Of a stretch of 26,295 bases of DNA, positions 1 through 6,199 are shown one piece after another. Source of the stretch: Alphaproteobacteria bacterium UBA1002 (GTDB lineage Bacteria > Pseudomonadota > Alphaproteobacteria > Rickettsiales > UBA998); contig DBAU01000007.1 of the NCBI GenBank assembly GCA_002291845.1, positions 1-26,295 of the forward strand, in the 5' to 3' direction. A model generated the notes under the pieces. The model saw only the letters and a list, made by a program, of their open reading frames with translations. It had not been told where the DNA came from and ran no database searches. A program made the position numbers and the translations under genes. Positions within the stretch are counted from its first letter, which is position 1, and each line of letters opens with the position of its first letter.

Positions 1-561
1 GCCGTCTGCAGGCAAATCGGTTTCAATGTAGCAAAGCGTAGGATGCAACCAGTGTAGAAGAGGGCGATTACATCCGTGTGGGCTAAGCCGTGCGCGCGAT
101 TCGAGGCAAATTTGAATAAACGCAGGGTAGGATATAGCGTTTTTCTCTAAGGTTGTGAACTTAATTAATAAAAGCAAAAGCTTTGCGAGGCTTGCTTCAC
201 TCAGTTCATAGATAAATTGCAGGAATTGCTGAGGCTCATCCATCATGGGCTGACGGAATGTCCAGTGAATCGTTTGCGCTCCATTTTCAATGCATAACGT
301 AGGGATCTCAGGAGCCGCGTGTCCGTCCGGCCACCGGACAAGCATCAAGATTTTATTTGCGTTCTGGGGAAGCAGTGCTGCCAGATACGGCTTCAGCACG
401 GGCACTCCCTCAATACTGACCTGCTCCTTACCAGAGAGATCGGAAGGTAACGCACCACAGCAAAGGATGGCAGTAGGCGAAAGGCGAAAAGCAAACTCCA
501 TCTCCACAAGCGTTGTGTTCGCCGGCTTAGAAATGGCAGCCTGTTTGTTCGCGCGTGGCAT
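1..561 (-). CDS. Unrecognised protein, N-terminal part (runs off the left edge)
   Basis: An open frame reads leftward from an ATG at 561 to the window edge, giving 187 residues with no stop. An in-frame TGA lies upstream near 620, and no other ATG, GTG or TTG falls between it and 561, so 561 is the first usable start. A second Met at residue 21 has a GGAG-like sequence before it and is an alternative start. The protein starts MPRANKQAAISKP and contains a Leu-rich stretch around residues 125-133 and several Cys and His. I recognise no family motif, signal peptide or clear membrane span. It is divergent from the RTX gene. The antisense frame at 290-679 is treated as its shadow. Confidence is moderate that it is a gene; its function is unknown. 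Confidence 0.6.
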   Translation of the reverse strand, partial: MPRANKQAAISKPANTTLVEMEFAFRLSPTAILCCGALPSDLSGKEQVSIEGVPVLKPYLAALLPQNANKILMLVRWPDGHAAPEIPTLCIENGAQTIHWTFRQPMMDEPQQFLQFIYELSEASLAKLLLLLIKFTTLEKNAISYPAFIQICLESRARLSPHGCNRPLLHWLHPTLCYIETDLPADG

Positions 562-690
562 AGAGGGAGAAAGGCTGAAGTTTGAGGAAGCAAATAGCTT
601 AAAAAATAAACCTATTAGCTGTCATACGGCTTGCCCTTCATCTTGTAAAGAGACGATGATTTTTCTGTCTAAGAAATAAATTTAAAGCGT

Positions 691-719
691 TTGCTTACTC
701 AGACGATAGTTGCTATACC
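691..719 (+). promoter_or_regulatory. Putative extended -10 promoter for the RTX gene
   Basis: TTGCTT (691-696) and TATACC (714-719) are separated by 17 bp. TG at 711-712, one base before the -10 box, makes this an extended -10 type. It would start transcription around 726, about 38 nt before the RTX start codon. This is inferred from motif and spacing only. Confidence 0.35.
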
Positions 720-763
720 ACGCACATTGAAAAAATTTATTTAGAAAAATTACGGAGACGTGC

Positions 764-2011
764 ATGGCGACCCTCACTGGTTCCCTTTTTGAAGACAACA
801 GCACGCTCAATCCCAGTGAGAGGAACACGGCGGTAGGATTGTTAGGGGCTTCTCTGCAATTCTCCAATAGCTTTGGTCCCGGTTCACCGCTAACTGGTAC
901 GTTGCAAAATGATCTTTATTTTGTGAACAATAGCGCAACCCGAATCAATGATGCCGGTGGTCAGGATGCCGTAGTGTCTTCGGTTGATTTCCGCTTGCGT
1001 GCCGGCCTTGAGACGCTTATTTTGTCCGGCTCGGATGATCTCACCGGCGTGGGTAATAGTGAAAATAATGTAATTGCCGGTAATAATGGCAATAATCTTA
1101 TCAATGGCGGCGGCGGTAATGACCTGCTGTTTGGTGGTCGTGGTAATGATACCGTTGCTGGTGGTGAGGGGCGTGATACGATCTATGGCGGTCAAGGCAA
1201 TGACCGTCTGGTCTCTGGTGATGGCAATGATCTTGTCTCCGGCGGCACGGGGGATGATGTTATCTCCGGCGGTGCTGGGCGCGACACCCTTTCCGGTGGG
1301 GGGGGGAACGATCTTATCAATGCCGGAGCAGATAATGATCTGATTGAAGGCAATACCGGAAACGACACGATCGTTGGTGGTGCTGGACGTGATACCCTTT
1401 ATGGCGGAAGCGGCGATGATCGTCTGCTCGGCGGCGATGACCATGATCTCGTATATGGTGGCAATGGTAACGACATTATTGCCGGCAGCGCCGGGCGTGA
1501 TACGCTTTATGGGCAAGCAGGAAATGATAGCATCAATGGCGGTGATGATAGTGATTCTGTCGATGGTGGTACAGGTGATGATCGCCTCTTTGGAGGTTCT
1601 GGTCGTGATACCATCTCTGGGGGTGCTGGCAATGACTTTATAAACGGCGGCATTGATAGTGATCGGTTATTCGGCAATAGCGGAGATGACCGTATTTTTG
1701 GTGATGCTGGCAACGATACGATCGAGGGAGGAGCTGGCAACGACACCCTGTGGGGTGGTGCGGGTGCCGACAGCTTTATCTTTGGAGGAAACTTCGGAGA
1801 TGACATCGTGCGTGAGTTTGAAGTTGGCAAAGATAAGATTGTCATCGATACGGGGGGCAATGCGACTTTTGCTGCCTTGTTTAATAGCGACATTGACAAT
1901 GTGATTGATCAGGTTGGGCGCAATGTAGTGGTGTCTGTTGGAGACAAAACCATCACGCTGGCTGGTCTTGATGTCGATGATCTTGATGCGAATGATTTTG
2001 TGATTCTCTGA
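764..2011 (+). CDS. RTX-type calcium-binding secreted protein
   Basis: This 415-residue protein is probably exported by a type I secretion system and folds into a Ca2+-bound parallel beta-roll outside the cell. There is no N-terminal signal peptide. Residues 1-105 form a lead-in of the kind seen before RTX blocks. Residues 106-339 are 26 consecutive nonapeptides of the GGxGxDxUx type without a break. Residues 340-415 form a C-terminal domain with the typical GDDIVREF and VGKDKIVI segments and a hydrophobic end (DFVIL), which is the usual uncleaved type I secretion signal. The ATG at 764 has GGAG about 8 nt upstream. No enzymatic domain is visible, so it may be an adhesin, a surface-layer protein or a matrix component. 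No HlyB/HlyD/TolC-like genes lie in the window. A run of nine G at 1298-1306 lies inside the repeats, and the nonapeptides show a 36-residue super-period. Confidence 0.88.
   Translation: MATLTGSLFEDNSTLNPSERNTAVGLLGASLQFSNSFGPGSPLTGTLQNDLYFVNNSATRINDAGGQDAVVSSVDFRLRAGLETLILSGSDDLTGVGNSENNVIAGNNGNNLINGGGGNDLLFGGRGNDTVAGGEGRDTIYGGQGNDRLVSGDGNDLVSGGTGDDVISGGAGRDTLSGGGGNDLINAGADNDLIEGNTGNDTIVGGAGRDTLYGGSGDDRLLGGDDHDLVYGGNGNDIIAGSAGRDTLYGQAGNDSINGGDDSDSVDGGTGDDRLFGGSGRDTISGGAGNDFINGGIDSDRLFGNSGDDRIFGDAGNDTIEGGAGNDTLWGGAGADSFIFGGNFGDDIVREFEVGKDKIVIDTGGNATFAALFNSDIDNVIDQVGRNVVVSVGDKTITLAGLDVDDLDANDFVIL
1079..1780 (+). repeat. RTX nonapeptide block (26 repeats, 27 bp each)
   Basis: Twenty-six in-frame 9-residue repeats run head to tail (residues 106-339). 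Every fourth copy carries Arg-Asp at positions 5-6 (copies 4, 8, 12, 16 and 20). The copies halfway between (6, 10, 14, 18, 22) mostly have Asp at position 4 or an altered Gly position. This gives a 108-bp higher-order repeat. Confidence 0.85.
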
Positions 2012-2035
2012 GCAAAATTTTCTCAGTTGCGAATC

Positions 2036-2057
2036 GGGACCCTGCGGGGTCCCTTTT
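2036..2057 (+). terminator. Intrinsic terminator after the RTX gene
   Basis: GGGACCC (2036-2042), loop TGCG, then GGGTCCC (2047-2053) form a perfect 7-bp GC-rich stem followed by TTTT. It lies 25 nt after the RTX stop codon, so the RTX gene is probably monocistronic. Confidence 0.88.
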
Positions 2058-2104
2058 CGTTTATGGGGTTGAATCCCGTTGCATAAACACTCTATGGTGA
2101 CCTC

Positions 2105-2662
2105 ATGCAGATGCGTTATCATCCTTTTTCTGTTTTCTGGCACTGGTTAATGGCGCTGGTGATCGTGTTGATGCTCGCTTCTGGCTGGGCGATGACGTCA
2201 GATTTTCTGGCCAAGCCTTTGCGATTTTCTCTCTATCAATGGCATAAAACGTTTGGCGTTTTGCTCCTATTTCTTTGGGCATGCCGCATTTTCACTCGGA
2301 TCATGTATCCGCCACCTCCCATGCCATTGTCTTTTCGTTTATGGGAGAAACGTTTGGCACAAACAGGGACCATTGCTTTTTATCTCCTCATGCTAATCGT
2401 ACCATTGAGTGGTTGGTTGATGGTTTCCTTAAGCCCTCTTGGTTATCCAACCTTACTATTTGGTATCTGGGAGTGGCCTATGGTTCCTGGGATTCTTCCT
2501 GATGCGCAGATCCATGGGACCGTGGAAGAGGGCCATGCACTTGTTGCTTATAGCCTGCTCGCCGTGATGTTATTGCATCTTGGGGCGGTGGCGAAGCATC
2601 ACCTGATCGATAAAATGCCGCTTTTGCCACGCATGATGGTTCCTTTTACCAATAAATCTTAG
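2105..2662 (+). CDS. Cytochrome b561 family protein
   Basis: This is an inner-membrane di-haem b-type cytochrome of 185 residues, the usual length for the CybB/YodB family. Such proteins pass electrons between quinols and periplasmic partners; E. coli CybB is a superoxide:ubiquinone oxidoreductase. Four membrane helices are evident, at about residues 12-30, 49-67, 88-108 and 147-165. His13, His47, His144 and His158 sit at the family's four haem-ligand positions. A GGTGA element lies before the ATG at 2105; Met3 is an alternative start. It is the first gene of a four-gene operon and is separated by 2 nt from the next gene. Pairing of b561 with YceI is common in proteobacteria. Confidence 0.9.
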   Translation: MQMRYHPFSVFWHWLMALVIVLMLASGWAMTSDFLAKPLRFSLYQWHKTFGVLLLFLWACRIFTRIMYPPPPMPLSFRLWEKRLAQTGTIAFYLLMLIVPLSGWLMVSLSPLGYPTLLFGIWEWPMVPGILPDAQIHGTVEEGHALVAYSLLAVMLLHLGAVAKHHLIDKMPLLPRMMVPFTNKS

Positions 2663-2664
2663 CC

Positions 2665-3231
2665 ATGAGACACCACCATTTACTTCTGGCGCTGTTATGG
2701 TTTTTGCTGAATTTTCATAGTGCATATGCCGATAGATTTATTCTTTCGCCAGAAAAAAGCCGGATTGTGTTTAGTGGCACGCATGCAGATGAGCCTTTTC
2801 GCGGAGTGTTTACCCAATGGGAGGGCCGTGTTCAGTTCGATCCTACCCATCTGGTGGATGCACATATTTCTATCATCATAAAGGCAGGCTCTGCGGATAC
2901 GGGCGATGCTATGTATGACCGTACCTTGCTGACGGCAGATTGGCTTGATGCGGATCATCATCCAGAGATTACGTTTGTGAGCAAGCGCATCACTTTAAGT
3001 GAGAGCGGGCTATATCATGCAGAAGGGCTGCTTAGCCTCAAAGGCAAGACGCATCCCATCGCCTTCGACTTTTCCATTGCAGATTTTGCATCACCACAGA
3101 TTCGTGGGTATGCAACATTTTCCATAGATCGTACGCAATGGAATATTGGTATGGCGTCTGATCCTGATGCTGAGTGGGTATCCCGAGCCATTGAAATCAA
3201 CATTAATGTACAAGCGATTCGCGATGAATAG
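2665..3231 (+). CDS. YceI family periplasmic lipocalin-like protein
   Basis: This 188-residue protein has a cleavable signal peptide (cleavage likely after Ala22, AYA|DRF). The mature part starts with the family pattern of Asp, Ser and Arg residues leading into a beta-barrel, includes an ITFVSKRI strand and LSLKGKTHPI, and ends in the characteristic DRTQWNIGM segment. YceI proteins bind a long polyisoprenoid (ubiquinone-like) in a lipocalin-type barrel in the periplasm. With the b561 gene 2 nt upstream, a role in quinone or redox handling is the natural inference. Its last codons overlap the pirin start by 8 nt. Confidence 0.9.
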   Translation: MRHHHLLLALLWFLLNFHSAYADRFILSPEKSRIVFSGTHADEPFRGVFTQWEGRVQFDPTHLVDAHISIIIKAGSADTGDAMYDRTLLTADWLDADHHPEITFVSKRITLSESGLYHAEGLLSLKGKTHPIAFDFSIADFASPQIRGYATFSIDRTQWNIGMASDPDAEWVSRAIEININVQAIRDE

Positions 3232-4099
3232 CATTACCTTAACCATTGATCCGCGTGAAAAAGATTTGGGCGGTTTTACCGTTCGACGTTTGCTTCCCTT
3301 TGCACGTCGGCGGATGGTGGGGCCGTTTGTTTTTTTTGATCATATGGGCCCTGCCCATTTTAATGAGGGGCAGGGCATTGATGTACGGCCGCATCCACAT
3401 ATCGGGCTTGCAACCGTAACCTATTTGCTTGCTGGCACTCTCCACCATCGTGATACGCTGGGAAGTGATCAGGCGATTCAGCCGGGCGCGGTGAATTGGA
3501 TGACCGCAGGGCAAGGAATTGCACACTCTGAACGTACGTCACCTCCCACGAGGGAGCATCCGCATGCACTTCATGGATTGCAAAGCTGGGTGGCACTCCC
3601 TCGGGAAGCAGAGGAGGTGCAGCCAAGTTTTCATCATCATCCGGCGCCGCATTTACCGGAAGCCTCCGGACAGGGATGGCGGCTTCGACTCATTTGTGGA
3701 CGCAGCCATGGTGAAGAATCTCCTGTTACCTTGTATAGTCCCACTTTTTACGCGGATGTCCATTTGGATGCACAGGCAATATTTGATTTTCCAGCGACAT
3801 ACCGAGAGCGTGCACTTTATGTGGTAGAAGGTCAGGTGCGTATTGGAGGCGTTACCATAGATGCCGGACATATGCCGGTGTTTGAGCCAGAAGGTGAACT
3901 TCGTTTGGAGGCATTAACTCCCTCTCGTATAATGATTCTAGGAGGGGATCCGCTGAGTGAGCCACGTTTTATTTGGTGGAATTTTGTATCGTCGTCGCAG
4001 GAGCGTATTGAGCAGGCTAAGGCGGATTGGGCCAATGGTGTCTTTGGCAAAGTCCCTGGCGATGAACATGAATTTATACCTCTGCCGGAGTCGATATGA
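3224..4099 (+). CDS. Pirin family protein (iron-binding bicupin)
   Basis: The protein is 291 residues from the ATG at 3224, which overlaps the end of yceI by 8 nt. A longer frame upstream is rejected because it would cover yceI coding sequence with non-pirin residues. The N-terminal cupin carries the metal-binding set His57, His59, His101 and Glu103 (PHPHIG and GIAHSER), and a second cupin lies at about residues 165-265. Bacterial pirins bind Fe2+, and some (YhhW type) are quercetin 2,3-dioxygenases; others act on regulation or on pyruvate dehydrogenase. The natural substrate cannot be told from sequence. Its place between yceI and a Kef antiporter suggests a redox or electrophile stress role. 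Its stop overlaps the next start (ATGA). Confidence 0.9.
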   Translation: MNSITLTIDPREKDLGGFTVRRLLPFARRRMVGPFVFFDHMGPAHFNEGQGIDVRPHPHIGLATVTYLLAGTLHHRDTLGSDQAIQPGAVNWMTAGQGIAHSERTSPPTREHPHALHGLQSWVALPREAEEVQPSFHHHPAPHLPEASGQGWRLRLICGRSHGEESPVTLYSPTFYADVHLDAQAIFDFPATYRERALYVVEGQVRIGGVTIDAGHMPVFEPEGELRLEALTPSRIMILGGDPLSEPRFIWWNFVSSSQERIEQAKADWANGVFGKVPGDEHEFIPLPESI

Positions 4100-5904
4100 G
4101 CAGTCAGAACCTTCTGCATGTTTTTATATTTTTAGCGGCTGCGTGTGTTGTGGTGCCGATAGTCAATCGCTTTCGGCTTGGAGCGGTACTGGGTTACCTT
4201 GTCGCAGGCGTCGTGATTGGCCCCTGGGGACTTGGCTTGATCACCGATCCGCAGAAAGTGCTTCATTTCGCTGAATTTGGCGTCGTGATGATGCTGTTTG
4301 TGATTGGATTGGAGCTTGAGCCTCCCGTGCTATGGCGCATGCGTACCTGGATTGTCGGTCTAGGGGGGCTGCAGATGCTACTAACCACCGCGGCACTAGC
4401 CACCATCGGGATGATGGTTGGCTACAGCTGGTCAACTAGCCTTGCTGCTGCCATGGCTTTGTCACTTTCCTCAACGGCACTGGTACTTCAGATGCTCGAG
4501 GAAAAGAATCTGATGAATACATCCGTAGGAGAAACCGCCTTCTCAGTTTTATTGTTTCAAGACATTGCGGTGATTCCCATTCTTGTCTTGATGCCTTTAT
4601 TGGCCGCGCCTGCCGAAGAGGCTGCTTTGCAGCGCGATGATTTGATTACTCATCTGCCCGGCTATTGGCAGGCGTTGATTGTCGCCGCTGTTATTGGTCT
4701 GCTCATCATGACCGGACGCTATTTTTCTATCCATCTTTTTCGTGTGATTGCACGCAGCCGTCAGCGCGAGATTTTCACGGCTTTGTCTTTGGCACTGATT
4801 GTGGGGATTACCCTTTTGATGCTGATGATTGGAGTCTCGCCCGCACTGGGGGCGTTTATTGCGGGAGTGGTGCTTGCAAATTCTGAGTATCGTCATTCAC
4901 TTGAGACCGATATTGAGCCGTTTAAGGGCCTGCTTCTGGGGTTATTTTTTATTTCGGTAGGCATGGGGATGGACTTTGGCTTACTGGCCAAAGATCCTTT
5001 GGCCATTATTGCCGGTGTGTTGTGTTTGGTCATGGTCAAGACGGCGATTGTTGGCGTCATCGCGCGACTCTTTCGTATTGATTCTCTGCACGCTATTGGC
5101 TGTGCATTAGCGTTGAGTCAGGGGGGGGAATTCGCTTTTGTGCTGTTTACATTTGCGCGCGATTTGAACCTGATGGCGCGTCTGGATGCGGATTATATGA
5201 CACTGATTGTCGCGTTATCCATGGCAACCACTCCCTTGTTGATGTTGTGGTACAGTCATGTGGTGACGCCGCGTTTTATGTCTATTCTTCCCGACCGCGA
5301 CTATGATTCCATTGCGGAGCAACATCCTGTGATCATTGCGGGATTTGGTCGATTTGGTCAAATCATTGGTCGTTTCTTGTTATCGCAGGGGGTAGGGGTC
5401 ACGGTTCTGGAAAAGGATATTGATCAGGTCGATTTGCTGCGTAAATTTGACTTCAAAGGCTATTTTGGTGATGCAACAAGGCTGGACTTGCTCCGTAATG
5501 CCGGCGCCGATAAAGCCAAAGCCCTAATTGTAGCGGTGGATGAAGTCGAAACCAGTTTGCAGATCGTTCGTCTAGCCAGGCAGGCTTTTCCTCATTTGAC
5601 TATTTTCGCCCGGGCACGTAATCGTCGCCACGCGTACGAACTGGACCGGTTGGGTGTTACACATTTTAAACGTGAGCTTTTTGAGTCTTCTCTAAGCATG
5701 GCGCGTGAGATTATGGTTTGGATGGGAGCGCCCGCGCATGAGATTGATCACCGCGTCGCGCAGTTTCGCCAACACGATGAAGCAACCTTGCGTGATTCTT
5801 TCCGTTTCTTTGAGGATGAACCGGCACTAATTAATTTTTCTCGCACCCGACGCAGCGAATTAGAGCAGATATTACGCAACGATGCGCCACCGCTAGATAA
5901 GTGA
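4096..5904 (+). CDS. Kef-type glutathione-gated K+/H+ antiporter (CPA2 family)
   Basis: This is an inner-membrane monovalent cation:proton antiporter of 602 residues, the usual KefB/KefC size. Residues 8-385 form the CPA2 transporter domain with about 12 membrane helices, including FQDIAVIP (154-161) and the KefC-like SQGGEFAFVLF (341-351). Residues 408-530 form a cytosolic RCK/TrkA-N domain with the dinucleotide-binding GFGRFG (416-421). In E. coli, Kef channels release K+ and acidify the cytoplasm to protect against electrophiles. KefB versus KefC cannot be settled, and no KefF/KefG ancillary gene adjoins it. A GGAG element precedes the ATG, which overlaps the pirin stop. A G8 run at 5121-5128 is in frame. 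Two further stop codons or near-stops follow the TGA closely. Confidence 0.9.
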   Translation: MSSQNLLHVFIFLAAACVVVPIVNRFRLGAVLGYLVAGVVIGPWGLGLITDPQKVLHFAEFGVVMMLFVIGLELEPPVLWRMRTWIVGLGGLQMLLTTAALATIGMMVGYSWSTSLAAAMALSLSSTALVLQMLEEKNLMNTSVGETAFSVLLFQDIAVIPILVLMPLLAAPAEEAALQRDDLITHLPGYWQALIVAAVIGLLIMTGRYFSIHLFRVIARSRQREIFTALSLALIVGITLLMLMIGVSPALGAFIAGVVLANSEYRHSLETDIEPFKGLLLGLFFISVGMGMDFGLLAKDPLAIIAGVLCLVMVKTAIVGVIARLFRIDSLHAIGCALALSQGGEFAFVLFTFARDLNLMARLDADYMTLIVALSMATTPLLMLWYSHVVTPRFMSILPDRDYDSIAEQHPVIIAGFGRFGQIIGRFLLSQGVGVTVLEKDIDQVDLLRKFDFKGYFGDATRLDLLRNAGADKAKALIVAVDEVETSLQIVRLARQAFPHLTIFARARNRRHAYELDRLGVTHFKRELFESSLSMAREIMVWMGAPAHEIDHRVAQFRQHDEATLRDSFRFFEDEPALINFSRTRRSELEQILRNDAPPLDK

Positions 5905-5924
5905 TAAAAAATAAGTGATGTGGA

Positions 5925-6000
5925 TGGTGATCCCGACTGGATTCGAACCAGTGACCCTCTGATTAAAAGTCAGATGCTCTACCGACTGAGCTACGGGATC
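5925..6000 (-). tRNA. tRNA-Lys (anticodon TTT)
   Basis: The 76-nt cloverleaf is complete on the minus strand. The acceptor stem is GATCCCG paired with CGGGATC, the D-arm contains AGCTCAGTCGGTAGAGC, the anticodon loop is CTTTTAA with anticodon TTT, the T-loop is TTCGAAT, and the discriminator is A. The terminal CCA is encoded (5925-5927). It decodes AAA and AAG as lysine. It converges with the Kef gene and diverges from bamA. Confidence 0.97.
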
Positions 6001-6030
6001 CCACGCAAAGCATGTGCGTTAGAGCGGCCA

Positions 6031-6058
6031 TACATAAATAACCCATAGCTAATGTCAA
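6031..6058 (-). promoter_or_regulatory. Putative sigma-70 promoter for tRNA-Lys
   Basis: On the minus strand a perfect -35 TTGACA (6058-6053) is followed after 16 bp by TATGTA (6036-6031), about 30 nt upstream of the tRNA 5' end. The -35 forms half of a small inverted repeat (GTCAA, 7 bp, TTGAC; 6054-6070), the other half of which is a TTGACG on the plus strand facing bamA. Confidence 0.5.
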
Positions 6059-6127
6059 CCCAAACTTGACGGAAGCACACGCAAAATATGCTGGCAGAAT
6101 CTGCCGTTCTTCCCCACATGTAGGTAG

Positions 6128-6157
6128 TATTCAGGTAAATACCCCCCTTTTTATAGT
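6128..6157 (+). promoter_or_regulatory. Putative promoter for the bamA-lpxB operon
   Basis: TATAGT (6152-6157) matches the -10 consensus at five of six positions. A weak -35 TATTCA (6128-6133) lies 18 bp upstream, and a C6 tract (6142-6147) lies in the spacer. Transcription would begin about 36 nt before the bamA ATG. A TTGACG at 6066-6071 further upstream lacks a well-spaced -10 box. Confidence 0.35.
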
Positions 6158-6199
6158 ATTTCGACTTGATTTAGCCGGGGATTTATCCGAAGAGAAATC

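Noticed and set aside
290..679. Plus-strand frame of 129 codons
   Set aside because: It is antisense to the continuous minus-strand frame 1-561, has no ribosome-binding site and no recognisable motif.
890..1516. Minus-strand frame of 208 codons and other long frames across the RTX gene
   Set aside because: They arise from the repetitive 27-bp RTX units; their translations are Ile/Thr/Ala-rich shadows.
1079..1780. CRISPR-like repeat array
   Set aside because: The units are contiguous in-frame 27-bp coding repeats without spacers and translate to RTX nonapeptides.
5925..6000. tRNA-Lys as an integration site for a mobile element
   Set aside because: No integrase, no direct repeat of the tRNA 3' end and only housekeeping genes flank it.
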